Origin: Paracoccus denitrificans
Lineage (GTDB): Bacteria; Pseudomonadota; Alphaproteobacteria; Rhodobacterales; Rhodobacteraceae
Length of the DNA: 64,000 nt
Reading direction: 5' to 3'
NCBI GenBank assembly: GCA_005768755.1
Contig: VAFL01000003.1
Span: 186,001-250,000, forward strand
Shown here: piece after piece, positions 17,018 to 25,397 of the stretch
Numbering within the stretch: the first letter of the stretch is position 1
Layout: each line of letters starts with the position of its first letter
Made by a program: the position numbers and the translations under genes
Notes under the pieces: generated by a model
The model's database searches: none
What the model was told of the DNA's origin: nothing
The model's input: the letters and a program-made list of their open reading frames with translations, nothing else

Positions 17018-18007
17018 ATGGCCGAGGAACACAGGAAGCTGCTTATCATCGGGTCCGGCCCGGCAGGATATACCGCCGCCGTCTACGCCGCCCGCGCCAT
17101 GGTCGAGCCGCTGCTGATTCAGGGCATGCAGCCCGGCGGTCAATTGACCATCACCACCGAGGTCGAGAACTGGCCCGGCCTGATCGAGGTTCAGGGCCCC
17201 GAACTGATGGTGAAGATGGAAAAGCACGCCAAGGCCATGGGGGCCGAAATCAAATTCGATACCGTGTCGAAGCTGGATCTGGGCGTGCGCCCGTTCCGCG
17301 CTGTCTGCGATTCGGGTGATGTCGTCACGGCTGATGCGGTGATCCTTGCGACCGGTGCGCAGGCGAAATGGCTGGGCCTTCCGTCCGAGGAGAAGTTTCA
17401 GGGCTTTGGCGTCAGTGCCTGCGCCACCTGCGACGGCTTTTTCTATCGCGGCAAGGAGGTCGTCGTGATCGGGGGCGGCAATACAGCGGTCGAGGAAGCA
17501 CTTTTCCTGACCAATTTCGCCAGCAAGGTGACGCTGATCCATCGCCGCGACGAATTGCGGGCCGAGAAGATACTGCAGCAGCGTCTGTTGAAGAATCCCA
17601 AGATCGAATGCCTATGGGATCACGAAGTGCTGGAGGTCATGGGCGAGCAGGACCCGCTTGGGGTGACCGGCGTCAAGCTGCGCAACGTCAAGACAGGCGC
17701 GGATAGCACTCTCGATACCTCGGGCGTTTTCGTGGCGATCGGGCATTCGCCGGCATCCGAACTTGTCAAGGACCAGCTGGATCTGCATGACGGCGGCTAT
17801 GTAAAGGTCGAACCCGGCAGCACCCGGACGTCCATCCCCGGTGTTTTCGCGGCTGGCGACCTGACCGACCATATCTATCGTCAGGCCGTCACCAGTGCTG
17901 GCATGGGCTGCATGGCTGCGCTGGATGCCGAACGTTATCTTGCCGAACATCATGAAGCGGGCGCGCCTGCGCCCGACGCGGCCCAGATCGAACCTGTCGA
18001 AGCGTGA
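17018..18007 (+). CDS. trxB: Thioredoxin-disulfide reductase
   Basis: NADPH-dependent FAD flavoenzyme that reduces thioredoxin. 329 residues, low-molecular-weight type. An FAD Rossmann motif IGSGPAGYTAA (11-21), the redox pair Cys135/Cys138 in CATCDGFFYRG, an NADPH motif IGGGNTAVEEAL and the C-terminal FAGDLTDHIYRQAVT-like block (here FAAGDLTD) are all present. A perfect AGGAGG ribosome site lies before the ATG. Followed four bases later by a conserved unknown gene. Confidence 0.97.
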   Translation: MAEEHRKLLIIGSGPAGYTAAVYAARAMVEPLLIQGMQPGGQLTITTEVENWPGLIEVQGPELMVKMEKHAKAMGAEIKFDTVSKLDLGVRPFRAVCDSGDVVTADAVILATGAQAKWLGLPSEEKFQGFGVSACATCDGFFYRGKEVVVIGGGNTAVEEALFLTNFASKVTLIHRRDELRAEKILQQRLLKNPKIECLWDHEVLEVMGEQDPLGVTGVKLRNVKTGADSTLDTSGVFVAIGHSPASELVKDQLDLHDGGYVKVEPGSTRTSIPGVFAAGDLTDHIYRQAVTSAGMGCMAALDAERYLAEHHEAGAPAPDAAQIEPVEA

Positions 18008-18011
18008 TCCC

Positions 18012-18515
18012 ATGCCGCGCTGCATCGAAGTAAATGACAAGATGCAGCGCGGCTATGTCTATACGCTCACCGCGCCGCCGGGCGCGGATTTTGCTGATGG
18101 GTTCGCCCCTGACCTGACCCCGGCCGAGATGCTTCGGCTGGGGGTTTTCGGCGGTTGCTATATGACCGATTGCCAGGATGAGTTTCCAGGGGAATGGTTC
18201 GAAAGCGCCAGGCTGTCGCCCGGCAAACGCGATCCCGAATTGAACTGTTTTGGTGTCGATGCCAGCCAGCCGCTGTCAGAGTGGCGACGGAAGGGCTGGC
18301 TGCATCAGGATGATCCGCGCGGATGGTTTCAGTGGTACTGTCGCTACTGGATTGGCCGCCGCCATGACGATGATGCCCGCCAGATCAAGCGCTGGCGGGC
18401 AATTCGGCGCCATGTCGGGCAATTGCAAAAGGCGTGCGACCCGGGCAATGTCTTCTGCCGCCCGCGCCAGCGTCAGGCACTGCTGCATTCGGCCTATGAC
18501 AGTCGGAAAATCTAA
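18012..18515 (+). CDS. Conserved protein of unknown function
   Basis: 167 residues, no signal peptide or membrane segment, rich in Trp, Arg and Asp. A conserved-looking core reads GVFGGCYMTDCQDEFPGEWF, then a Trp-rich stretch DPRGWFQWYCRYWIGRR. I have an impression of similar GVFGGKYMTDC proteins in distant bacteria but cannot name a domain. It starts four bases after the trxB stop, so it is probably cotranscribed with it. The two cysteines in the core and a CDPGNVFC motif near the end (another Cys pair) are notable next to a thioredoxin reductase. Confidence 0.7.
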   Translation: MPRCIEVNDKMQRGYVYTLTAPPGADFADGFAPDLTPAEMLRLGVFGGCYMTDCQDEFPGEWFESARLSPGKRDPELNCFGVDASQPLSEWRRKGWLHQDDPRGWFQWYCRYWIGRRHDDDARQIKRWRAIRRHVGQLQKACDPGNVFCRPRQRQALLHSAYDSRKI

Positions 18516-18785
18516 CCCTGCCACACGATGCTGAAATGAAGCGTGTCAGCGTCCAATCATCTGCGCGTGATCGGGTGCGGCGCCTGTCTCTGCGTCGCTG
18601 ACGATCCGTGACGTTATTGCTGTCCCATGCACATATCGAAAACCGGCCATGCGCGGACATACGCACATAACGCCGCGCTGCAAGGTTGATTGTCGCGGCT
18701 TACGGGTCTATGCGCGGCACAAAGTCGCGCGCCTTCCGGGGTGTGCTGCACCTTTTCCGTATTCCGATCAGACCGAGTATTCGCC

Positions 18786-20501
18786 ATGACTGCAAGCAAT
18801 CACGAACCGATCCCCGAACTTTATGTGTCGCCCGAAGCTGCGGCCAGCCTGAAGGACGCTGCCGGCGACATGCCCAGTTGGGACCTGTCGCCGCGGCAGA
18901 TCTGCGATCTGGAACTGTTGATGAATGGCGGCTTCAATCCGCTGAAGGGTTTCTTGACGGAAGCCGACTACAACGGCGTCGTCGAGGATATGCGCCTTGC
19001 CGACGGAACCCTTTGGCCCATGCCGATCACCCTGGACGTGTCGGAAAAATTCGCCGAGGGATTGGCACCGGGCACGGATATCGCGCTGCGCGATCAGGAA
19101 GGTGTCATTCTGGCGGTCATGTCAGTGACCGACAAATGGGTGCCGAACAAGACGCGAGAGGCCGAAAAAGTCTTTGGCGTCGGTGCCGACGATCTGGCCC
19201 ATCCGGCGATCAACTATCTGCACAATCAGGCGGGCCCGGTCTATCTGGGTGGTCCGGTCAAGGGATTGCAAGCACCCACGCATTACGATTTCCGCGGCCG
19301 CAGGAATACGCCCAACGAATTGCGTGCGCAGTTCAAGAAACTGGGCTGGCGCAAGGTCGTGGTCTTCCAGACCCGCAACCCTCTGCACCGCGCGCATCAG
19401 GAACTGACGTTCCGGGCCGCGCGTGAGGCGCAGGCAAACCTGCTTATCCATCCGGTCGTCGGCATGACCAAACCGGGTGATGTGGACCATTTTACCCGCG
19501 TGCGCTGCTATGAGGCGGTGCTGGACAAATATCCGACCGCGACCACGAACCTTTCGCTTCTGAACCTGGCGATGCGCATGGCGGGCCCGCGCGAAGCCGT
19601 GTGGCACGGCATCATCCGCCGCAACCATGGCGCCACCCATTTCATCGTGGGTCGCGACCATGCGGGTCCGGGCAAGAACAGCCAGGGCAATGACTTCTAC
19701 GGCCCCTATGACGCCCAGGAGATGTTCCGCAAATACGAAGACGAAATCGGCGTGAAAATGGTCGACTTCAAGCACATGGTCTATGTGCAGGAACGCGCCC
19801 AGTATGAACCCGCCGACGAGATCGAAGAGGGCGTGACCGTCCTGAACATCTCTGGCACGGAGCTGCGCCGCCGCCTGCGCGAGGGGCTGGAGATTCCGGA
19901 ATGGTTCAGCTTCCCTGAAGTGGTCAAGGAACTGCGCCGCAACTCTCCGCCGCGCGCGCAACAGGGCTTTACCGTCTTCTTCACCGGCCTGTCCGGCTCG
20001 GGCAAGTCGACGGTCGCCAATGCGCTGATGGTGAAACTGATGGAGATGGGCGGTCGTCCGGTGACGCTGCTGGACGGCGATGTGGTGCGCAAGCATCTGT
20101 CCTCCGAACTGGGCTTCAGCAAGGAACACCGTGACATCAACATCAAGCGCATCGGCTATGTCGCGTCCGAGATCACCAAGAACGGCGGCATCGCGATCTG
20201 TGCGCCGATTGCGCCCTATACCTCGACCCGTCGCGCCGTGCGCGAGATGATCGAGGCTTATGGCGCCTTCGCAGAGGTCCACGTCTCGACCCCGATCGAG
20301 GAATGCGAGCGCCGGGACCGCAAGGGTCTGTACAAGCTTGCCCGCGAAGGGAAGATCAAGGAATTCACCGGGATCTCGGACCCCTACGAGGAACCGCAGC
20401 AACCGGAACTGCGTGTCGATACGACCGATATTGACGTCGATAACGCGGCCCATCAGGTTCTTTTGAAGCTGGAACAGATGGGCTTGATCGGGCTGCGCTG
20501 A
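18786..20501 (+). CDS. Bifunctional sulfate adenylyltransferase / adenylylsulfate kinase
   Basis: Activates sulfate to APS and then phosphorylates it to PAPS, for cysteine synthesis or sulfation. 571 residues: a PUA-like N-terminal part and ATP sulfurylase domain (about 1-385, with QTRNPLHRAH at 195-204 and GRDHAGPG at 289-296) fused to a CysC kinase (about 395-571, P-loop GLSGSGKST at 401-409). This is the homo-oligomeric Sat type rather than CysD/CysN. The start at 18786 (MTASNHEPIPELYVSPEA) fits the family; the frame is open to 18690 without support. A hairpin follows the stop, then two glycosyltransferases. Confidence 0.94.
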   Translation: MTASNHEPIPELYVSPEAAASLKDAAGDMPSWDLSPRQICDLELLMNGGFNPLKGFLTEADYNGVVEDMRLADGTLWPMPITLDVSEKFAEGLAPGTDIALRDQEGVILAVMSVTDKWVPNKTREAEKVFGVGADDLAHPAINYLHNQAGPVYLGGPVKGLQAPTHYDFRGRRNTPNELRAQFKKLGWRKVVVFQTRNPLHRAHQELTFRAAREAQANLLIHPVVGMTKPGDVDHFTRVRCYEAVLDKYPTATTNLSLLNLAMRMAGPREAVWHGIIRRNHGATHFIVGRDHAGPGKNSQGNDFYGPYDAQEMFRKYEDEIGVKMVDFKHMVYVQERAQYEPADEIEEGVTVLNISGTELRRRLREGLEIPEWFSFPEVVKELRRNSPPRAQQGFTVFFTGLSGSGKSTVANALMVKLMEMGGRPVTLLDGDVVRKHLSSELGFSKEHRDINIKRIGYVASEITKNGGIAICAPIAPYTSTRRAVREMIEAYGAFAEVHVSTPIEECERRDRKGLYKLAREGKIKEFTGISDPYEEPQQPELRVDTTDIDVDNAAHQVLLKLEQMGLIGLR

Positions 20502-20523
20502 TCACAGATTGCACCGAAACACG

Positions 20524-20546
20524 CGCCGGGCCATGATGGCCCGGCG
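20524..20546 (+). terminator. Hairpin terminator after sat/cysC
   Basis: A nine-base perfect GC-rich stem (20524-20532 with 20538-20546) has a five-base loop, 22 bases after the stop. The T run behind it is weak (TTGT), so termination may be partial and let transcription continue into the glycosyltransferases. Confidence 0.6.
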
Positions 20547-20566
20547 TTGTCATGTCCGGGGGGCGC

Positions 20567-21346
20567 ATGTCCGAGATCGTAAACATCATCTGCATCAAAT
20601 GGGGCACCATGTATGGCGCCGATGATGTGAACCGGCTTTATGCGCAAGTGAAGCGCAACCTGGCCCGGCCACATCGCTTCGTTTGCTTTACGGACGATTT
20701 CGCCGGAATAGATCCCGGCGTGGACTGCCAGCCGCTGCCCGAACTTGGCCTGCCGGAAGGTCACGGCGATACCCGCTGGCGCAAGCTGGCGCTGTTCCGG
20801 CGCGATCTGGGCGGCATGACGGGCCAGGTAGCGCTGTTTCTGGACCTCGACCTGGTCGTGGTCGATGATCTGTCGCCCTTTTTCGATCTTCCGGGCGATT
20901 ATTTCATCATTCGCGACGATGACCTGTTCCGCGCGAAGCCCCTGCGCAAGGTGAATCCCGGGCGCGACCGCTTCATGCATTCGGTCGGCAACTCGTCGGT
21001 CTTTCGCTATGTCGTGGGCGATCACGCCTATATCCTTGACGCCTATCTGGCCGATCCAAAGGGCGCGACCGAAGGATATGAGATCAGCCAGCAGTTTCAG
21101 TCGGCGCAACTGGCGAAGCATGGGCATCTGAATTACTGGCCGAAGGGCTGGGTCGTCAGCTTCAAGAATGATTGCGTCCCGCGAAACCTGCTGAGCTATT
21201 TCAGCGATCCGAAACTGCCCGAAGGCGCGAAGATCGTGGCCTTTGCGGGCAATCCGAAGATGGAAGATGTCTTTGCCGGGCGTGGAGGCAAATGGTATCG
21301 CCGGATCGGCAATATCGACTGGTTGCGCAAGGCCTGGGCCGGATGA
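20567..21346 (+). CDS. Glycosyltransferase-like protein (GT-A-type), paralogue of the 37 kb gene
   Basis: 259 residues. It opens with VNIICIKWGTMYGADDVNRL, has FVCFTDD at about 40 and a DxD metal/nucleotide-sugar site in LFLDLDLVVVDDLSPFF near 100, then KGWVVSFKNDCVP. These are marks of a small cytoplasmic GT-A glycosyltransferase. The donor and acceptor are unknown. A G-run ribosome site precedes the ATG at 20567; an ATG at 20552 is the alternative. Its TGA overlaps the ATG of the next gene. Closely related to the protein at 36977-37774. Confidence 0.75.
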   Translation: MSEIVNIICIKWGTMYGADDVNRLYAQVKRNLARPHRFVCFTDDFAGIDPGVDCQPLPELGLPEGHGDTRWRKLALFRRDLGGMTGQVALFLDLDLVVVDDLSPFFDLPGDYFIIRDDDLFRAKPLRKVNPGRDRFMHSVGNSSVFRYVVGDHAYILDAYLADPKGATEGYEISQQFQSAQLAKHGHLNYWPKGWVVSFKNDCVPRNLLSYFSDPKLPEGAKIVAFAGNPKMEDVFAGRGGKWYRRIGNIDWLRKAWAG

Positions 21347-22149
21347 TCGCTGACGCCTTCCGGCGCTGGAAGCATTCCCGCCGCATTCGCGCCGCCGAGG
21401 CCGAAATCGCTGCGCGAAACTTCACCCCCCGGCCGCATGGACTGGACGCCCCTCTGATCGTCAGCCTGACCAGTTTTGGCCCGCGTCTGGAAACGGTCAG
21501 CAAGGTGCTGCAATCGCTTCTGCGCCAGACCGTGCGGCCCGACCGCGTGATCCTGTGGCTGACGGAGGGCGATGCCGCCATGCTGCCTGATCAGACCCGC
21601 GATCTGGGGGCCGAGATCCGCACATGCCCGGACTGGCGGTCCTACAAGAAGATCGTGCCGGCACTGATCGAAGCACCGGACAGTTACATCGCCACCGCTG
21701 ACGACGATGTCTACTACGGACCCGATTGGCTGGCCGGACTGGTCGCAAGGGCCGATGCCGGCGTTGTGTGCCGGCGCGGGCATCAGGTGACGCTGAAGGG
21801 TGACCTGCCGCGCAACTATGACGATTGGCACTGGAACATTGACGCGCCCGCGCAGGGGCCGCTGATCTTTCCCACTGGTGTCGGTGGCGTGCTTTATGCA
21901 CCGGGCATCTTCCACCCGGATGTGACTGATCATGAAAAGTTCACCCGGTTCGCCCCATCTGCCGATGATATCTGGCTGTATTGGATGCACCGGCTGCGTG
22001 GCTCTGCCCCGGCGAAGATTGGCGGGAAATATCGCGTCATCGAATGGCCGGGCAGTCAGGCGCAGAACCTGCGTGGCGGCAATCTCGGGTCAGGGGGGAA
22101 TGACCGGGCGATTGCTGCGATGATCGCGGAATACGGCTGGCCCGGCTGA
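21343..22149 (+). CDS. Glycosyltransferase (family 2-like)
   Basis: 268 residues from an ATG that overlaps the previous stop (ATGA). IVSLTSFGPRLETVSKVLQS and a tract SLLRQTVRPDRVILWL are typical of the nucleotide-binding strand-helix unit, and ATADDDVYYGPDWL carries the DxD-like acidic motif. DDIWLYWMHRLRG resembles the region that positions the acceptor. No membrane helix. It probably acts with the upstream glycosyltransferase on one glycan; the substrate is unknown. The open frame begins at 21172 inside the upstream gene. Confidence 0.75.
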   Translation: MIADAFRRWKHSRRIRAAEAEIAARNFTPRPHGLDAPLIVSLTSFGPRLETVSKVLQSLLRQTVRPDRVILWLTEGDAAMLPDQTRDLGAEIRTCPDWRSYKKIVPALIEAPDSYIATADDDVYYGPDWLAGLVARADAGVVCRRGHQVTLKGDLPRNYDDWHWNIDAPAQGPLIFPTGVGGVLYAPGIFHPDVTDHEKFTRFAPSADDIWLYWMHRLRGSAPAKIGGKYRVIEWPGSQAQNLRGGNLGSGGNDRAIAAMIAEYGWPG

Positions 22150-22232
22150 TCGCCAGCGACCATGCGAAAATATCAGCGCGGTGAGGGTGGTTGCAGGAAC
22201 CGCGCCGATGCCGCGCTTGCCCTGAACGTGAA

Positions 22233-22260
22233 GCGCCGCCCCTGTTGAGAGGGGCGGCGC
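22233..22260 (-). terminator. Hairpin terminator after DUF1150 gene
   Basis: A ten-base perfect GC stem (22233-22242 with 22251-22260) and an eight-base loop lie 12 bases past the DUF1150 stop on the minus strand. It may also stop plus-strand readthrough from the glycosyltransferases. There is little T run on either side. Confidence 0.6.
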
Positions 22261-22271
22261 AACAATCCGGA

Positions 22272-22499
22272 TCAGTGGACGCTGACCGGGCTCAGGTCAT
22301 TCTGGCGCGCCAGAAAGAACGCCATCTCGCGGTCTTTCACAAGGGCAAGCCTTTCGCCGTCAAGGCCGTGAACTGCATACAGGCTATCCAGTCCCGGCGC
22401 CTGCTCGCGGACCTCGTCGGGCAGGCTGTCCATCGCGACGCGGCGAACGTAAACGGTATTGCCGGTCAGTTCCGGCAGTGCTTCATATTTGGTATCCAT
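22272..22499 (-). CDS. DUF1150 family small protein
   Basis: 75 residues, soluble, with the pattern YVRRVAMDSLPDEVREQAPGLDSLYAVHGLDGERLALVKDREMAFFLARQN, which fits the DUF1150 family found beside small heat-shock genes in alphaproteobacteria. The function is unknown; an accessory role in heat-shock protein handling is inferred from context. AAGGGGA six bases before the ATG at 22499 fixes the start. It follows hsp20 by 11 bases. Confidence 0.85.
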   Translation of the reverse strand: MDTKYEALPELTGNTVYVRRVAMDSLPDEVREQAPGLDSLYAVHGLDGERLALVKDREMAFFLARQNDLSPVSVH

Positions 22500-22510
22500 G
22501 ATGATCCCCT

Positions 22511-22921
22511 TCATGTGCGGCTGATCGGAATGGTTTGTACGACACTCGGCTGCGGACGCCTGCGAAGCGCGATCGCCAGAAGGCCGTTTTCAAGGCGAGC
22601 GCCCTCGACCTCGACACCCTCTGCCAGCACGAAACTGCGCTGGAAAGCGCGAGAGGCGATGCCGCGATGCAGAAACACACGATCCTGAGCCGTTTCCGGT
22701 TGGCGACCAGAGATCGTCAACTGACTGTTTTCCAGGGAAATCGTCAGATCGGCCTCGGAAAAGCCGGCAACAGCAAGCGTGATCGTGAAGCCGTCAGGCT
22801 CCTGATGCTCGATATTATAGGGCGGATAGCCCTCGGCCCCTTTGGCGGCGCGCTCGACCAGACGCTCGATCTGGTCGAAACCCAGCATCTGCGGATGTGC
22901 CGCAAGCGTCAGTTTCGTCAT
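22511..22921 (-). CDS. Small heat-shock protein, Hsp20/IbpA family
   Basis: Holdase chaperone that binds unfolding proteins. 136 residues. A short N-terminal region (MLGFDQIERLVERAAKGAEGYPPYNIE) is typical of IbpA-like proteins. The alpha-crystallin domain spans about 38-125, with GFTITLAVAGFSEADLTISL and the A-x-x-x-n-G-L motif (ARLENGLLAIAL). C-terminal IPI occurs as the I-x-I-type anchor (QTIPISRT). The start at 22921 has AGGG upstream. Cotranscribed with DUF1150; a likely heat-shock promoter lies about 70 bases upstream. Confidence 0.92.
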   Translation of the reverse strand: MTKLTLAAHPQMLGFDQIERLVERAAKGAEGYPPYNIEHQEPDGFTITLAVAGFSEADLTISLENSQLTISGRQPETAQDRVFLHRGIASRAFQRSFVLAEGVEVEGARLENGLLAIALRRRPQPSVVQTIPISRT

Positions 22922-22990
22922 ATTTGTCAAGCCCTTATGCAGCGACTCGTGCCATTCAACAGGTCCCGAAAGCGGCGACCCGTGGGGATA

Positions 22991-23019
22991 ATATGTGGTT
23001 GAAACACGCGCAGGACAAG
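22991..23019 (-). promoter_or_regulatory. Candidate RpoH (heat-shock) promoter of hsp20-DUF1150
   Basis: Read on the minus strand, CTTG (23016-23019), 17 bases, then CCACATAT (22991-22998). This resembles the alphaproteobacterial RpoH pattern of CTTG and a C-rich, TAT-ending -10 element. It would give a 5' leader of roughly 60 bases. No ROSE-type thermometer motif is evident in that leader. Confidence 0.4.
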
Positions 23020-23092
23020 ATGCGCGATCCCAGTTAACATTTCCGCACGCGCAAGTATAATTTGCATAGCACAACGCCAGCATGAGCCCAGC

Positions 23093-23311
23093 ATGAGCTT
23101 TCAGTCCGAAATGAGCCACGAGGAAATCGCCCGCGCACGGCTGGATGTTCTGCGCCGAGACCACCGTGAGCTGGATGAAAAGATCAAGACGCTGGCTGAC
23201 CAACCCGGCACGTCTTCGCTGCATTTGCAGCGACTCAAGCGCGAGAAGCTGGCGCTGAAGGACCGGATTGCGCGACTGGAGGACGAATTGACCCCCGACA
23301 TCATCGCCTGA
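23093..23311 (+). CDS. DUF465 (YdcH) family coiled-coil protein
   Basis: 72 residues with heptad-like charged repeats (RLDVLRRDHRELDEKIKTL, then LHLQRLKREKLALKDRIARLEDEL). This is the short helical hairpin of the DUF465/YdcH family. No role is established. The ATG at 23093 has no clear ribosome site; an ATG at 23111 is the alternative. Upstream of purE by 65 bases and divergent from hsp20 by 171 bases. Confidence 0.8.
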   Translation: MSFQSEMSHEEIARARLDVLRRDHRELDEKIKTLADQPGTSSLHLQRLKREKLALKDRIARLEDELTPDIIA

Positions 23312-23376
23312 GCCGACCGGAAGAATTGCGTCCCGCGACGGGGTGAATATAGTGCGGCTTTCTGGACGGGGGCGAT

Positions 23377-23880
23377 ATGGAACTGAGTGAGCAGGCAGGG
23401 GTGCCGGTGGGCATCATCATGGGAAGCCAGTCGGACTGGCCGACCATGCGCGAGGCAGCTGCCATTCTTGACGAACTGGGCGTGGGCTATGAGGCCCGGA
23501 TCGTCAGCGCGCATCGCACACCGGACCGCTTGTGGAGCTATGGCAAGGCAGCGGCGGGTCGCGGGCTGAAGGTCATCATTGCCGGCGCAGGCGGGGCCGC
23601 GCATCTGCCGGGCATGATGGCGTCAAAAACGCGCGTGCCGGTCATCGGCGTCCCGGTTCAGACCAAGGCGCTGTCCGGCATCGATTCGCTTTATTCCATC
23701 GTCCAGATGCCAAAGGGCTTTCCTGTCGCCACCATGGCCATAGGCGCGGCGGGTGCGGCAAATGCCGGACTGATGGCTGCGGGTATCCTTGCCGTCTCGG
23801 ACCCGGCGCTGGCTGACCGGCTGGATGGCTGGCGCGCGGCGCTGTCGGCCTCGATCCCGGAGGAGCCGCGCGATGAATGA
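23377..23880 (+). CDS. purE: 5-(carboxyamino)imidazole ribonucleotide mutase
   Basis: Class I PurE, converts N5-CAIR to CAIR in purine synthesis. 167 residues. The active-site signatures IIMGSQSDWPTM, SAHRTPDRLW and GAGGAAHLPGMMASKTRVPVIGVPV are intact. A G-rich ribosome site precedes the ATG. The TGA at 23878-23880 lies inside the first codons of purK, so translation is coupled. Confidence 0.97.
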   Translation: MELSEQAGVPVGIIMGSQSDWPTMREAAAILDELGVGYEARIVSAHRTPDRLWSYGKAAAGRGLKVIIAGAGGAAHLPGMMASKTRVPVIGVPVQTKALSGIDSLYSIVQMPKGFPVATMAIGAAGAANAGLMAAGILAVSDPALADRLDGWRAALSASIPEEPRDE

Positions 23881-24922
23881 TCCATTGCCGCAGGGCGCCG
23901 TCATCGGAATTCTTGGCGGTGGCCAGCTGGGCCGGATGCTGTCCGTGGCCGCATCGCGGCTGGGATATCGCACCCATATCTATGAACCGGGCACAGCGCC
24001 GGCGGCGGATGTGGCACATCAGCTGACCTCGGCCGGTTATGACGATGTTGATGCCTTGCGCGCCTTTGCGCAATCCGTCGATGTCATCACCTACGAGTTC
24101 GAGAATGTGCCGGCGGAATCGTTGGACCTTCTGGAATCGATCCGGCCGATCCGCCCCAGCAGGCGGGCGCTTGCGGTATCGCAGGACCGATTGATCGAGA
24201 AGGAGTTTCTGCGCGATCTTGGGCTGACCACGGCGCCATTCGCCAATCTGGATACACAGGATGACCTGGCGGAAGCCTTGGCAAAGATCGGTGTGCCGGC
24301 GATTCTGAAGACGCGGCGCATGGGCTATGACGGCAAGGGGCAGATCAGGTTTTCCGATGCCGCGCAGCGTGACTGGACCGGTGCGCCCTCGGTTCTGGAA
24401 GGTTTTGTCGATTTTTCGGGTGAGATCAGCGTGATTGTGGCGCGCGGCGTCGATGGGTCCGTCGCCGCCTATGATCCGGGCCTGAATGTTCATGAAGGCG
24501 GCATCCTGCGCAACACGACCGTTCCCAGCGGGATGGCTCAGCCTCTGGTGACGGATGCCGTTCTGATTGCAGCTAGGATCGCAGCTGCGCTGGATTACAT
24601 CGGCGTGATGGGGGTAGAGCTGTTCGTCACGTCGAAAGGGCTGGTCGTGAACGAAATCGCGCCGCGCGTTCACAATTCCGGTCACTGGACGCAGGCGGGC
24701 TGTGCGGTCGACCAGTTCGAGCAGCATATCCGCGCCGTGGCCGGCCTGCCATTGGGGGATGGCAAGCGCTACGCCGATGTGGTGATGGAAAATCTGATTG
24801 GCGACGATGTGACGCGCTTGCCTGACCTGCTTGCAGCCGCCGATTGCCAGATACATCTTTATGGCAAGACCGAGGTCCGACCAGGCCGCAAGATGGGCCA
24901 TGTGAACCGGGTGCGTCGTTGA
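23873..24922 (+). CDS. purK: 5-(carboxyamino)imidazole ribonucleotide synthase
   Basis: ATP-grasp enzyme making N5-CAIR from AIR, bicarbonate and ATP. 349 residues: preATP-grasp Rossmann part (IGILGGGQLGRMLSVAASRLG), ATP-grasp domain (about 105-290, KTRRMGYDGKGQ, VNEIAPRVHNSGHWT) and a C-terminal domain. The start at 23873 overlaps the purE end by eight bases. The frame is open back to 23789, but that part is purE in another frame. Directly followed by a Nudix gene. Confidence 0.97.
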   Translation: MNDPLPQGAVIGILGGGQLGRMLSVAASRLGYRTHIYEPGTAPAADVAHQLTSAGYDDVDALRAFAQSVDVITYEFENVPAESLDLLESIRPIRPSRRALAVSQDRLIEKEFLRDLGLTTAPFANLDTQDDLAEALAKIGVPAILKTRRMGYDGKGQIRFSDAAQRDWTGAPSVLEGFVDFSGEISVIVARGVDGSVAAYDPGLNVHEGGILRNTTVPSGMAQPLVTDAVLIAARIAAALDYIGVMGVELFVTSKGLVVNEIAPRVHNSGHWTQAGCAVDQFEQHIRAVAGLPLGDGKRYADVVMENLIGDDVTRLPDLLAAADCQIHLYGKTEVRPGRKMGHVNRVRR

Positions 24923-24924
24923 GG

Positions 24925-25368
24925 ATGGCGCGCCCGCGGCTTGCCGTGCGCGCGGCGATCCTGCACCGGGGGCGCCTGTTGGTCGTGAATGCCTATCCGC
25001 CGGACTATGCCTCTGATCTGTGGTGCCTGCCCGGCGGCGGGGCAGAGCCGGGCCAGTCCCTGCCCGAAAACCTGCAACGCGAAGTGCAGGAAGAAACCGG
25101 CCTGAAAGTCCATGTCGGTGAAGTCATCCTGATCAACGAATTCAAAGATTCGAAGGCCGGGTTTCATCAGGTCGATCTGATTCATCGCGCGACTTTGGCC
25201 GATGGCGATCAGATCGTGCTGGCCGATCCCGAAGGTGTCGTGAACCGCGCCCGCTGGGTGACGCAGACGGAGCTGGCGGGCTTGCAGCACCGCCCCCGGA
25301 TGCTGGCGGACGCGGTTTGGGGCAGCAACGCGGCGCTTTACGATCCGATGGAGGAAATCATCTGGTAG
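24925..25368 (+). CDS. Nudix hydrolase
   Basis: 147 residues. The Nudix box is GGGAEPGQSLPENLQREVQE continuing into ETGL. It differs from the consensus Gx5Ex7REUxEExGU by Gln for the first Glu; the metal-binding REVQEE core is intact. The substrate cannot be predicted. It starts three bases after the purK stop, so it is the last gene of the purE-purK operon; the best ribosome-like GAGG is too close to the ATG, suggesting coupling. Ends 29 bases before the convergent dipeptidase. Confidence 0.85.
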   Translation: MARPRLAVRAAILHRGRLLVVNAYPPDYASDLWCLPGGGAEPGQSLPENLQREVQEETGLKVHVGEVILINEFKDSKAGFHQVDLIHRATLADGDQIVLADPEGVVNRARWVTQTELAGLQHRPRMLADAVWGSNAALYDPMEEIIW

Positions 25369-25397
25369 GCGGCAGAGTATCGACGCGGCTACCGGTG

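Noticed and set aside
18516..18785. RNA gene or riboswitch in the gap before sat/cysC
   Set aside because: No tRNA-like cloverleaf, strong hairpin or known riboswitch pattern found. The -35/-10-like pair near 18685 (TTGATT, 17 bases, TATGCG) is too weak to call.
19122..20453. Minus-strand ORF of 443 codons opposite sat/cysC
   Set aside because: Composition (His/Arg/Val-rich) is typical of a shadow frame, and the plus-strand gene has all motifs.
22922..22990. ROSE or fourU thermometer in the hsp20 leader
   Set aside because: I looked for a U-rich or ROSE-like stretch pairing with the AGGG ribosome site and found none.
24844..24924. Longer start for the Nudix gene inside purK
   Set aside because: The frame is open but would overlap the purK coding end by 79 bases; the family begins near the ATG at 24925.
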